In this document: piece by piece, positions 33,356 to 43,902 of the stretch | Position numbering within the stretch: position 1 is the first letter of the stretch | Layout: each line of letters starts with the position of its first letter | Assembly: GCA_964034945.1 (NCBI GenBank) | Contig: OZ035960.1 | Location: 104,740,933 to 104,804,932, forward strand | Length of the DNA stretch: 64,000 nucleotides | Origin: Chrysopilus asiliformis | Taxonomy: Eukaryota > Arthropoda > Insecta > Diptera > Rhagionidae | Direction: 5' to 3' | Made by a program: the position numbers and the translations under genes | Notes under the pieces: generated by a model | The model's input: only the letters and a program-made list of their open reading frames with translations | Database searches by the model: none | Told to the model about the DNA's origin: nothing

Positions 33356-36300
33356 GTAAGCATTTTTGTTTTTGTTATTTTTCCATCTAAGTAATGAATG
33401 GCCATGGGCGTCGGCAGGATTTATCCAAGGTGGGGCATGAACTGAACCTTACTTAACACGTTGGCTGCCATGTCGCACGTTTTCGTGCGACACCCAAATG
33501 TTACCCGGAGGCCGCGTCGCACATTTTCGTGCGACGTGGCCCCACAGGATGTTTTATGTTCTCCCAGGCCATGTCGCACGAAAACGACACAAAAAAACCG
33601 TTATAACTACAAAATTAGGACCAATAATAAAGTCGCGAGTAGTCAAAAATGATTTTTAGGCACAAAGAAACAAAAAATAACAAAAAAAAAGTTGGCCTCA
33701 GGTGACCAAAATCGTGAAAAGACGTTGGCACTGCACGATCAAAATCCTGAAAAGGCTTTGGCAGCCAACGTGTTAATAACTTTTAGTAAAAAGCTTTCTC
33801 TCAATTGATTTACCTCTCGTAAAAAGGTAAAATATTATGACACTTTTTGTGAAAATATTTGCGAATTCCACCTAAAATTGTTTGTTGCAAGTAAAGTTCG
33901 AAAAAAGCCCAAACCATGAAATACAATTGCCAATTAATGGCCGGAATTTTTTATTACAAAAAAAAAAACTCTGTATAGCAAATGTCATTCTCAAAGTGGT
34001 TCAACTTCCGGCGGTTAACAAATCAAAAATATTCCTTTTTTTTCCCATGTACCGTTTTATATGAAATTGTGTTATTTTAAATGAAACAGTACCAGAAAAT
34101 TCAAAACCGTTTTTTTTTGTTTTTGTGAAAAAAAAGGTTTTTTTGTGAAGAAAAAGTTTTTGTTTTTAAATATTTTTTTACAAAAATTGTTTTTTAGAAA
34201 AATGCACAGGGCCTTAAATCACCAGAGAGAACGTAGGGACAATTAGGTAGGGTAGGGCGGATTTAAAGTGCCATTTTTAGTATTTCGAACACTAGACGGA
34301 CGTTATAATTACTCGAAAGAGGCTATTTTTCAAGTATACTAATTTTGGGTATTAACATTTGACAATTTAAGGAGGACGAAACTTATACTCACAATCAGAT
34401 GGGTGGCTATTTTTATCCGATGGGCGAGGCACAAAGTGTCAGAGGACTCGCTCCTATAAAATCCACCGTAAGTAAAAAAAGCTATCAATTTATGTTAACC
34501 TTCTTTCTGGTATTATTAATAAAGGTATTTGGCTGAATAGTTTTTTTTTGTGGGAAACTCGTGACAATTTTTTAAAATGGCACTTTTTATTCCGCCCAAC
34601 TCTACTCTATTTTTGTTTTACCTTTAGGTTTATTGAAATATATTTATTTCGTGCTCATCTGGACTATGTACAATAATGACAATCAAAATCTTACAGAGTT
34701 TACGACTGGGATGCTCTTTTTGCTTTAAAGTGGCTCTAAAGCGCCTCTAAAGTTGGTTTAAACTTTCTCTAAACTTGCTATAAAGTTACTCTAAAGCTCC
34801 TCTAAAGGTGCCCTAGAGTTGCTCGCTCCGAGAACTTGAGTTTGACTGGGATTATCGAAAAAGAGTTGCCTATTCGAGTGATTCGAGTGATAAAGGTACT
34901 CTATGTACGAGCACTAAAATAACAGTGTTTGAACAATTTTATGATCTGCCGAACGTAGTCAGACTAGACTTGCGTAATTCTTTGATACCCGATTTAAGCC
35001 CAATTCAGACTAAAGATTGCGATTACGATTGAAGCTTCTCAACCAATGAGATCAAAGCTTTATTTTCCTATCGTTGATAGCTTTGATCTCATTGGTCGAG
35101 AAGCTTCAATCGTAATCGCAATCGCAATCGTAATCGCAATCGTAATCGCAATCGCAATCGTAATCGCGATCGTAATCGCAATCGTAATCGTAATCGCAAT
35201 CGTAATCGTAATCGCAATAGTAATTGTAATCGCAATCGCAATCGTACTCGCAATTGTAATCGTAATTGTAATCGTAATCGTAATCGTAATCGTAATCGTA
35301 ATCGTAATCGTAATCGTAATCGTAATCGTAATCGTAATCGTAATCGTAATCGTAATCGTAATCGTAATCGTAATCGTAATCGTAATCGTAATCGTAATCG
35401 TAATCGTAATCGTAATCGTAATCGTAATCGTAATCGTAATCGTAATCGTAATCGTAATCGTAATCGTAATCGTAATCGTAATCGTAATCGTAATCGTAAT
35501 CGTAATCGTAATCGTAATCGTAATCGTAATCGTAATCGTAATCGTAATCGTAATCGTAATCGTAATCGTAATCGTAATCGTAATCGTAATCGTAATCGTA
35601 ATCGTAATCGTAATCGTAATCGTAATCGTAATCGTAATCGTAATCGCAATCGTTAGTCTGAATTGGGCTTTAGGGCGAGTTATTTAGACCTCTAACTTCA
35701 ACAAGGTTTTTTTGAATAAATAAAAAATTAACAAATAGTCTTGTTCTTCAAGACAAATTGGTGCCAAAATGCCAGTGGCAAGAAATGGGTTAAAGCTAAG
35801 AAACTTTTTAGACGATTAGCAGATAGTACGACAGTGGATTCAAAGGGAAGGGGAGGTGATTTTAGTGAACGTACGTTTTCCTTAGGGTCGGTTTTCCAAT
35901 ATCTTGTACTCGGTTCCAAAAACTAGAAAAAATTTTACAAAAAAAAAAACCAAAAGATCTAGCTCGTAAACCTCTCTACCGATTAAATTCCAATTTCCAG
36001 AACGTAAAAATGTTTCCTACAATTTTTAACCTAAGCGGGCTGAGAATACTTCAAACGAATTGAATGCTTTGTTTCTTAAACCTAACACAATTGGTATAAT
36101 TTTGGAATTTTCAAATAATCGAAACATAAAAAACAATTAACAGTTTTATGTAATTTTTAAAAAAAAATTAAAAATATATTGTTTTTTGATGATTTTTCAA
36201 AATAGGCATTTCGGTCACGATGAAATTTTGAAACATCATCAAATAAATATAATACGGTCGACATAAATAATTTTCTTTCTATCTGAATTTTTTCTGTAAA

Positions 36301-38407
36301 TTATTATTCCTTACCTTAAAAGAGTATTTTTCATGATACAAATTTCCTTCATTTTAGACAGCGACGCGACGACTAGGCCTTTGCTGTACGAATTGCGGAA
36401 CGCGAACCACTACCCTATGGAGACGAAATAACGAGGGTGAACCAGTTTGTAATGCCTGCGGTCTATATTTCAAGCTGCATGGCGTGAATCGTCCGTTGGC
36501 AATGCGAAAAGACGGCATCCAAACACGAAAACGCAAACCGAAGAAGTCTGGCGGAGATTCGTCCTGCGGGAAGGACAAAGACAGTAATGGTAACCATTCT
36601 AGAATTATTCCAGTAATGTGGGAGTGTTTAATGAAATTTTAAATCCCCTCTTTTAGATACCAAACCGGCCATTTCGTCAGCGACCAGCCTTCCCATCGAA
36701 AGGAATCTCAACGCAACGAAACTCCTTGTAGGAACCACCCCGAAAATTTCTACACATCATCACCTGCACTCGCCCCCGACATCCAGAATACATTCATCGT
36801 CACACAACAGCACTTATTCACCCCACATTCACACATCGACGCCGATGAGCGGCTCGACAACCCACCACAGCTTATCACTGCCAACGAATGTGGGGAATTC
36901 GAATTCGAACTATCATACCCACCATCATAATCAGTGAGTATTTTTGCTTTGAAATAGCCTTTCGGATAGGGTTGAATTTTTACTACCGGCATTTTTAAAA
37001 TCATAAATTTTTGTTCTGAATAATTGTGCGTGGAGTCGCCGTGAGTGTTAGTGGCCTCGTTCTAAAGGTTAAACTACACTAAACAAAATAGAATTCCTAA
37101 AAAATTCCAAAAGTTATTGAAAATTCGTGAAGATGTTTCGAACCTCATGACCTCATGAGCAATTTCCCTTATTCGAGCAACAAGAATCCAATTTTCTACT
37201 AGGTTTCTACTGCCCTTGATTATTTTTTAATTTTCACAGTGACATTTTTTAATAACTTCCTCACAAATATCTGAAAAAACACGAAATTAAGAAAAAAGCA
37301 CAACCCCAGTAATTTTTTTAAATTTGAATTTTAGCGGGCTTTAATGGGAACAAATGAACCACTAGCCGAGACCAGCACCCTAGGAAATTTACGAAACTTA
37401 CCAAATGTTCGTGATTTTAATTTTTGTTTTTTTTTTCCACTTCAAAACATTTGTAGATTTTGGGAATTTTCTAAGGTGCTGACATTGGCTTAGTGGTTCA
37501 TGTCTTTATTTGGTTTCGGTTCATGTGTTCATGTTTTTTCCCTGGCATAATAGCCCGCTAAAATTCAAATTTAGATTTGACACGTTTAGATTTGACATTT
37601 TATACCGGGAATTTCATTCTGCGACCCTAATTTACGTTTCACAACCGTTTACACTACGACACAAAACCCCAAACTTAATTCCTGAGAGACGTCCGAACTC
37701 GAATTTTTTCATATAAAACCACCGGAATAAAACAAATTGTGTCAACTTTTGCTAAGTGATTTTATTCTGCGATAGATAAATTAAATTCGCGGAATAAACT
37801 CTGAATAAAATTCGCAGAGAAATTCAAGAAAAAATCACAAGTCTAAACGGAGTCTAAAAGTTCTCAACATATTTGAAAAAATTTAAGTTTTTTGAAAATT
37901 TCTCGGAAATTATGCGCTTTTCAGAAAAAATTAGTAAAATTCAAAGAAAATAGAATTCCCTGCATTTCTTCCTTGAACGGTTTTTATGTATCTTGAACAG
38001 TTCTCGAGATATTTGAAAAAAAAAATTGTTACATATTTTTTCTGGAACTGAATATTGTAGAGGAAAGTTTTGTGCTAATCACAATTGAAATTTGCTGTTT
38101 TTATTACTAAGATTTTCTTGAAATTTATTTAATTTTCAATTTATTCCTTTTTAGATATATAAAAGATCACACACTGGGACAATTGTCATATGGAAATGTT
38201 AAAGCCGAGTCAAATACTTCCAACTATGACTACATGAACAATTGCTACTTTGGGACATCTTCATCGCTTCTGTCTACACCATCACTTTCCTGTACGCTTT
38301 CCTCGCCCTTGTCAGCAAACACCGGAATTTCCGCTGCGTCCGACTTGGCTGGATACCACCATCAGCATAATGTGATACAGGCCGCAAAAATCATGGCTTC
38401 TTCTTAA
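32857..38407 (+). CDS. pnr: pannier, GATA-family transcription factor (whole coding span)
   Basis: Nuclear DNA-binding protein with two GATA zinc fingers. Exons are 32857-33355 (ATG at 32873), 34372-34467 (optional), 36358-36589, 36657-36933 and 38155-38407 (TAA). Every junction is GT...AG and phases match. Product is 414 residues without, or 446 with, the optional exon. The N-terminal half holds an alanine run, [28 protein letters not shown] and SWRAYDPT, which I recognise as pannier-specific. Finger 1 is C-X2-C-X17-C-X2-C at residues 117-141; finger 2 has the same spacing at about 171-195 and is followed by a basic tail with RKRKPKK. In flies Pannier acts in dorsal, heart and thoracic bristle development and binds U-shaped (family knowledge). 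The C-terminal part is His/Ser/Thr-rich and the protein is clearly shorter than I recall for Drosophila. An AG acceptor just before the ATG implies at least one upstream non-coding exon, not located. Confidence 0.95.
33453..33776 (-). mobile_element. piggyBac-like MITE, family 1, copy 2, in pnr intron 1
   Basis: Inverted relative to copy 1, TTAA at 33453-33456 and 33773-33776 and the same 14-bp ends. It lies 98 bases after the donor of the first pnr coding exon. Confidence 0.92.
34372..34467 (+). CDS. pnr: pnr putative cassette exon between the two zinc fingers
   Basis: A 96-base open segment bounded by acceptor ACAATTTAAG and a consensus donor ACC|GTAAGT. It is phase 0 on both sides, so inclusion inserts 32 residues (starts [20 protein letters not shown], ends APIKST) and skipping joins KRL directly to TATRR. 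Its codons look protein-like against AT-rich intron sequence. The polypyrimidine tract is weak, as expected for a regulated exon. Whether it is used is inference. Confidence 0.6.
34997..35669. mobile_element. MITE carrying a CGTAAT hexanucleotide array, pnr intron
   Basis: Ends AGCCCAATTCAGACTAAAG and CGTTAGTCTGAATTGGGCT, flanked by TTA at 34994-34996 and 35670-35672 (3-bp duplication). An inner palindrome (about 35015-35120) joins GATTGCGATTACGATTGAAG to its inverse. The array extends from the TIR-like motif. Confidence 0.85.
35105..35655 (+). repeat. CGTAAT hexanucleotide array
   Basis: Roughly 90 units, about 65 of them perfect; the left end is mixed with CGCAAT units. Ile/Val and Arg/Leu frames across it are artefacts. 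Confidence 0.97.
36358..36589 (+). CDS. pnr: pnr exon with GATA finger 2 and basic tail
   Basis: Acceptor TTCCTTCATTTTAG, donor AATG|GTAACC, 232 bases, phase 0 in and phase 1 out. Encodes [14 protein letters not shown] through [19 protein letters not shown] and the basic RKRKPKK tail. This is the C-terminal finger, which in GATA factors carries most of the GATA-site binding, and it is nearly identical to the insect and vertebrate consensus. Confidence 0.95.
36657..36933 (+). CDS. pnr: pnr exon with His/Ser/Thr-rich region
   Basis: Acceptor CCCCTCTTTTAG, donor ATCA|GTGAGT, 277 bases, phase 1 in and phase 2 out. Low-complexity residues dominate ([36 protein letters not shown]). No domain is recognised; a transactivation role is likely but inferred. 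Confidence 0.88.
37319..37573. mobile_element. Inverted-repeat element in the last pnr intron
   Basis: Ends TTAAATTTGAATTTTAGCGG and CCGCTAAAATTCAAATTTAG; similarity extends inward through GAACCACTA and CAGCACC.TAG blocks. Non-coding. Confidence 0.8.
37860..38100 (-). repeat. Family G-related fragment in the last pnr intron
   Basis: On the - strand it shares the blocks ATTGTGATTAGCACAAAACTT, TTCCAGAAAAAATATGTAAC and ATATCTCGAGAACTG with 17100-17260 and 20870-20960. It has no array. Confidence 0.55.
38155..38407 (+). CDS. pnr: pnr last coding exon
   Basis: Acceptor TTTATTCCTTTTTAG, stop TAA at 38405-38407. Completes the split Gln codon (CA|A) and encodes [34 protein letters not shown] and a C-terminus [11 protein letters not shown]. 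The Ser-rich and YFG-containing segment resembles the pannier C-terminus. Confidence 0.88.
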
Positions 38408-38570
38408 TTTAGATATTTATCAAGGACCTTATATAGAGGAAGATTTTAAATTTTTTTTCACGATTCACAAAAAATCAGTGAATTTAAGTTGACATACAGA
38501 TGGGAAACTCCATCTGTCACTAAAGTTCTATAGAGTTTATGACCTTAAACTTTTTTTTTGGGACTGGAAA

Positions 38571-38640
38571 AATTCATTCGAATTTGTGGACCTGGAAAAA
38601 TTCCTTCGAATTTGTGGACCTGGAAAAATTTCTTGGAATC
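38571..38640 (+). repeat. 30-bp unit tandem repeat in the pnr 3' flank
   Basis: Three imperfect copies of a unit containing GGACCTGGAAAAATTC and CTTCGAATTTGTGG lie about 165 bases after the pnr stop, possibly within the 3' UTR. Confidence 0.6.
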
Positions 38641-38804
38641 CTTCCTTATTAAGATCTTTGTATTTCCTCTAGTATTTAATAACAACAAAATTATTATAGT
38701 AATAGAAATAGTAATTAAAAAAAATATCGTTTAAAATAATTTCCGTCTTAACTTTCCCACAATTTTAGTCCTTCAGTTTATCAGTTATTATAATTTTTAC
38801 AAAT

Positions 38805-38875
38805 AATAAAATTATTTTAGTAATAAGTCTATGTATTCACTTAAATATTTTGTTAGATTTTTAAGAAGTAATAAA
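38805..38875 (+). promoter_or_regulatory. candidate pnr polyadenylation signals
   Basis: AATAAA hexamers occur at 38805-38810 and 38870-38875, 400-470 bases after the pnr stop in an AT-rich 3' flank. The hexamer is common in such DNA, so this is a candidate only. Confidence 0.3.
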
Positions 38876-39499
38876 AAAAATCATAATTTAAAGTTCCTTT
38901 ATCCGCTATTGTGTAGCAGTTTGTAAGTAGTTCGATTAAATAATTATATTAGCACCGTATTGTAATGTATTTTAATGTAATGTGAAATGTTAAGCTATGA
39001 CAAAACAAAACACTTGATTTATACAAAAAAATATGAATTTTAATATTTTTTGGAAGTTTTTTAGATTTGAAAACGAAAGAGTTTAATAAATTCTTGGAAA
39101 TTTTTTTGTTAAATATTTTCGCCTACGTTAGGCTTTTCCCTTGAATAAGTTTTGAAAAAAATCATAAAAGTTTTATGAAAAGTTTGTTAAAGACACCCAC
39201 GATAGACAATTCAACTTGTTGTTCAGAAAAAAAATCAGAAAAAAAAACAAATTAAAAAAAACAATAAAAATACAAAGCGTTTTAAAAGTGCTGTGAAAAG
39301 TAAAGGGGAAGGGGGGGGGGGGGGGGAATTTAAAAAAACCTTCCTGTTGTTGTACTGAAACCGACACAAAAAATTTCAACTCGATATCTCAAACGATATA
39401 GAATCTAGCAGGGGAGGGGGTGTAAACGGATAGCGCTACGGGGTCAAAACTTACAGCGGTACCCAATCAGGGACTTTTTCTACAACTTTCTATTGGGAA

Positions 39500-39975
39500 T
39501 AACCAAAAATTGGCCAGACCAATAAAAAGTTATGCGTGAACATACATAATTTTTTTTAAAAAAGCTTTTATTTTAAAAACATAACAAAAGCTATAATTGC
39601 CAATCTGGCAATCATTGGAGACCCGTATGGTGATATTCGTATCAAAATTCGAACAGTTATACCAAAATTCCACTTTGAAGTCAAACTTTCCAATAAGATT
39701 TTTTAAAATTTGTTCCAATCGGATTTTGATGTATGGGAGTTTTATGTAGAATCATATCCTAAATAACTTTTGTTCTTGCACCTTTTTTGATAAGATGTAC
39801 CGTTTTTGAGATATTCGCAAAAATCGTTTTCGTTCGTATGGGGGGTACCCCCCCTAATGGTCCATTTTTGCCCATTAACGAACTTAGCCTCGCATTTTAC
39901 GAAAAACGGATCTGTGCAAAAATTCAAGCCTCTAGCTCAATCCGTGCGCCCGCAATCCGCGCCACAGACAGACGG

Positions 39976-40013
<38 letters not shown>

Positions 40014-40172
40014 GGACAGACGGACGGACATGCAGAAATTAATTATTTTTATCATTCTAAACACACTGGTGTAATTCATTTTTGTGTGTGATGACGGGAT
40101 CTTGGCGTTACAAACGGTAAGGCAAAGTTAATATACCCTTTGGTTTCACCATACGGGTATAAAAAATGCACT
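39500..40172 (+). repeat. Family T copy T3
   Basis: Most complete copy: AATCGGATTTTGATGTATGG, GGGGGGTACCCCCCCTAATGG, CGAAAAACGGATCTGTGCAA, GACA/GACG array at 39964-40030, end CATACGGGTATAAAA. It lies 1.1 kb downstream of pnr. Confidence 0.82.
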
Positions 40173-41190
40173 AAAAAGGAAAAAAAATTTTTTTGGATGC
40201 TATGTGTCACAAAGCGAGATAAATATTTATTTTATTTCTATGCTTTTTCTCATGTTTATTTCTGACAAACAGCGCCCAAAAATTATTTTTTGCTTTGAAA
40301 TGGATTTTTCTGATTTTTTTTTAAATTTTTTTTCCAATCTTTTTTATTTGATCCTGTTTAGTCATTTTGTATTTGATTCGTATGACTAAAAATCGAAAAT
40401 GACGGCTTTCTTTTACCATGCTTGTTTATACTCTTTAGTCTTCAAATATATATCCTTGATTTTAAGACATTCTTACGGACTTTTTGACCCCAGGATCTGA
40501 TTTATCGATCCCGAAAACTCCGGATGAGATTTTCTCCGGGAACTTTGTAGAAAAAGTACCTTTCGTTATCCCTACGAATTTCTTAATGACGGATTCAGAG
40601 ACCCCAAAAAAACCCCAGATGAGGTTTTTCCCAAAAAATTTGATAAAAAGGTAAATCACATTATCTTTACAGGAACTTCGGTTATCTTTACAAACTTCCT
40701 AATGCCAAAATTGGATTCAGAGACCCCAAAAGCCCCTGGATGAGATTTTTTACCGGAAAATTTGAAGGAAAGGATAATCAAGTTACCCTTACAAGACTTC
40801 CCTTATCCTTATAAGGACGAACTAGTGAAAATATATTTTTTTAAAAAAAAAATATATTTAAAAATTTATTTAAAAAAATTCACTAAGATGGAAAAATAAT
40901 TCCTTCCGTTATCCTTCCAGACTTCTTAATGTCAGAATCGGATTCGTCGATCCTAAATACGTCCAGATGAGATTTTTCCCAAAAATTTGTGGAAAAGGGC
41001 AATCACGTTATCCTTACAGTTATCCTTACGGATTTTATTAAATGTTATAGAAAAAATCCGGAGATTTTTGGGATCACTGAATCTGATTCTGACATTAAGA
41101 AGTCCGTAAGGATATCTCAAAGGCAAGGATATATATTCGAAGACCAAAAAGCATAAAATTAAAAAATAAAAAAAAATTCAATATTTTCGA
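40170..41190 (+). repeat. Family P copy with foldback
   Basis: Foldback at about 40192-40290 (GATGCTATGTGTCACAAAGC paired with a degraded partner near CAAACAGCGCCC), then repeated CCTTACAGGA.CTTCC and CCCAGATGAGATTTTT blocks and the uninterrupted join at 41112-41145. Lies between pnr and Hr83. Confidence 0.65.
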
Positions 41191-41426
41191 TGCTGATCTC
41201 TACTGGTATGCTTTCTTATTTTGAAAGCTCCGGAGGTCAATAAAATACTTTTTAAGCAAAAAAACGTAAAGTGGATTAGGAGGACCGGACCCCAAAAATA
41301 CAAAAGTAGCTCAAAATGCATTTTAGGTGCTCCGGAGATCGAAAAACTAAATTTCAAACTTTTTTTTCTCAATGGTGGAGGCATATTTTGCAGTGGGTAG
41401 GGGCAAAGTTATGATTTTTCGAAAGC

Positions 41427-41690
41427 ACTCTCTCTCTCTCTCTCTCTCTCGGCACTACAACCGGTTTCCAGTCTTGGCCTGCTGCAATGTCTCTCGGCAG
41501 AGATCCCGGTCACGTGCCGATGTCCTCCAGTTTTGCATCCCAATTCTCTTCGCGTCCTGGTCAATGCCGTCTTGCCATATGAGGTTGGGTCTTCTTCTTT
41601 GCCTTGTTGTTAATAACCTACCGCAAAGCACCCTCTCGGGGACGCCTTTTGGCGTTTACAATTTTCTCAACGGTAGTAATTATCTTTGAA
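41427..41690 (-). mobile_element. C-terminal fragment of a second LINE reverse transcriptase
   Basis: On the - strand TPKGVPERVLCGRLL, RRRPNLIWQDGIDQDAK, RIGMQNWRTSARDRDLC and RETLQQAKTGNRL then TAG at 41455-41457. The pattern GRL..GRPR.RW.D.V..D...L.V.NW...A.DR is the conserved C-terminus of many insect LINE RT proteins. After a few bases the element ends in a GA dinucleotide run (CT on +, 41428-41450), a plausible LINE tail. No RT core is present. Confidence 0.8.
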
Positions 41691-41799
41691 CCACAGCATG
41701 AAGATTTTTTTCGTAACAATAGTATTGTCTCCCCCCTTAAAAACTCGCTCATCTCAATTCGCAGACATCCCTGATGAATTCATCCTAGTTTAAAATCAG

Positions 41800-42640
41800 T
41801 GGAAAAGAAAAGTTTTTTTTCGTGGAATTTTCTCTTCGTCAGCAATAAAATTACCAATAAGGAAGCACATTTTTTTTACTGTGGACAAAAAAATTTGTAT
41901 ATGATTGCCTAAATCAAATTTTTTAATATTTCTTTTTCTACATATTCCCATATTTGTAAATCACTTTGCCTTTCTACATAATTTTTCTTTATCTTTCATT
42001 ACAATTCAATGTTTTTTTTCTACCTTTTAATATGTACCTGCTGTATGATTTCAATTAAACGTTACGGTCGAGAATCTTAAATTACGATTCGAAGAAAGAC
42101 TTTTTTTACGACAATCAAATCGACACTGACTGAATTTCCTTTGTTGATAATGACGACCGTATGCCACTTAATTATTTGTAACTACAAACAAGGCTATTAA
42201 AGGTTGAATAAAAAGGTGAAAATATGACAAATCATTAGATGGCAGTCAAACGATGGTCGTTGAGGTGGACAGGTAAATATTAAATCCTTGGTAAACAAAA
42301 GCGGCAACTTCTAGCCAGGCACACGACAAAACGTCGTGAAATAAAGGACTTATTTGCCATTGTTTCTTTCGTTTTAGTATAGATTCGATCAACTTAAAGT
42401 TGTTGATGACCACTGCCACCATTTGCGATAGTTAGGGGTGGACAAATCAAATAATCAAAGCGTTTAGTCCTTTCGAGGTGTTAAATCAAAGCGACCGGGC
42501 AACCGTCATGGCGTTAATAATCAAAGTGACAATCAGGGGGCGGTTTCAAGTGTTTGGTTACCATTTAAAACTAGAATCCTTTATGATCTCTTCCTGTGAA
42601 AATATTTTTGTGGGGGAGGAGAAGATAGTTCCCCCATTTG
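41800..42640. other. Hr83 upstream region, nothing specific seen
   Basis: Less repeat-laden than its surroundings; regulatory content is likely by position only. Confidence 0.4.
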
Positions 42641-42644
42641 CGGA

Positions 42645-42682
42645 TATAAAAGATGATTTCACTGTAAATTGATTTCAGTTCC
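42645..42682 (+). promoter_or_regulatory. core promoter of Hr83: TATA box plus initiator
   Basis: TATAAAAG at 42645-42652 is followed by TCAGTT at 42675-42680. If the A at 42677 is +1, the TATA box starts at -32, the standard metazoan spacing, and TCAGTY is the arthropod initiator consensus. The predicted 5' leader would be 44 bases to the ATG at 42721. The two motifs at the right spacing directly ahead of an independently identified gene make chance unlikely. Confidence 0.6.
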
Positions 42683-42720
42683 ATTGAATCCGTCCAGGAT
42701 TTCACACCGAATCATATGAA

Positions 42721-43666
42721 ATGAATTCGAAAATCATTTTCTATCCGGAAGAAGTGAAAAACGCTACCCAAACTTCCTGTCAAGTGTGCGGTGATCGAAG
42801 TTCCGGGAAGCATTACGGAGCGATTTGCTGTGACGGTTGTTCGTGTTTTTTTAAGCGAACTGTCCGAAAAGGAGCGGTCGTTGTCTGCATATCCGGGAAG
42901 AAAAATTGCATTATTGATAAAGCAAGGAGAAACTGGTGTCCTTATTGCAGATTTCAACGATGCTTAGCGGCGCACATGAACGTTACATCCGTTCAGGACG
43001 AACGCGGACCGCGAAAATTCAAAAAAGTTCAATGCAACGCGAAACGCTTGAGTCCGAGTGGAAAAAGAGTTTTGATGGCTCCTGGGAATGACGCTTTCTT
43101 CTCAAATCAAGTGCAGTTTCAAATTTTGACAAAAGTCTTAGTAACTTGCATTCAACAGGCCAAATCGAATGAATATTTTAAAAGTTTGGATGAACAGCAG
43201 CAGAACATAATTTTGAGACACGTTTGGGCGGAATGTTTTGTTTTGAGGGCATCTCACTGGTCTTTGAATATAACACCTTTGCTGGAGTGCATCAAGGACT
43301 CGGATTTGAAATTTTGTATTCGATGTGCTAAGGATCTGAAAGCTGATCTTATTGAGCTCTCGCTTTTGGAGGCGTTGATCCTTTGCCGGCAAGGTAAATT
43401 GCGAAATATGACTTTTTTCCGTTTTTGGTTTTCGTCTAAGGATTTATGTTTAATTTTCAGAGTATGCTGTGTCCCGATTGAATTTTGACCAATTGAAATT
43501 CTTAACGGCCAGTGCTTTAACGTCTTTGGGTCGTTACATCCTGCAGCAGTCACAGTGGAGTCGATTTGGATGTCTTCTGTTGGGACTACGAACGATTGCC
43601 CTAAAGCAGTATGAAAATACATTGAAATTTTTGTTCAGAGATACAATAAAAGAGATTTTACAGTAG
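42721..43666 (+). CDS. Hr83: NR2E-class orphan nuclear receptor, Hr83-like
   Basis: Two exons, 42721-43393 and 43461-43666, joined across a 67-base intron (donor CAAG|GTAAAT, acceptor TAATTTTCAG), encode 292 residues. Residues 20-86 form a nuclear-receptor DNA-binding domain: finger 1 CQVCGDRSSGKHYG...CCDGC, P-box region CDGCSCFFKR, and finger 2 with CISGKKNC and NWCPYCRFQRC. CDGCSCFFKR with NWCPYC and VQDERGPRK is what I recognise from the PNR/Hr51/Hr83 branch of NR2E; the tailless/dissatisfaction branch differs in the P-box. The C-terminal region of about 180 residues is a short ligand-binding domain ending in LFRDTIKEILQ, which could be an AF-2-like helix. Drosophila Hr83 is also unusually short. 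Ligand and targets are unknown. The alternative call is another NR2E member. Confidence 0.85.
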
Positions 43667-43869
43667 CTGCAAATTCAATTTCAAATTTTTCCTAACTAAT
43701 GCATGGTGACTCTTATAAAAGTGTGATAACAAAATTTACTTCTTAAAAACAGTTTGCTGTTGGTTTTTATCAGTGTAACAAGTGGGTTTTAACAAGTGTA
43801 GCAAAGCTTTGGTTTATGAACAATAATTTAGTCTGCGAACGGAAAAAGCGTAATCGAAAAGGCATGCAC

Positions 43870-43875
43870 AATAAA
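43870..43875 (+). promoter_or_regulatory. candidate Hr83 polyadenylation signal
   Basis: AATAAA 204 bases after the Hr83 stop codon. It lies just before the MITE at 43903-44275, so the 3' end of the gene would sit next to or inside a transposon end. Confidence 0.35.
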
Positions 43876-43902
43876 AGAGTTGAGGAATTTTTCATAAGAG
43901 TT

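Noticed and set aside
35046..35687. Long open frames of Ile/Val (+) and Arg/Leu (-) repeats
   Set aside because: They are translations of the CGTAAT hexanucleotide array and have no non-repetitive coding sequence.
41428..41450. CT dinucleotide run as an independent microsatellite
   Set aside because: It abuts the LINE 3' terminus and is more simply its tail.
43138..43622. - strand frames opposite Hr83
   Set aside because: They overlap the receptor coding exons and show no independent motif.
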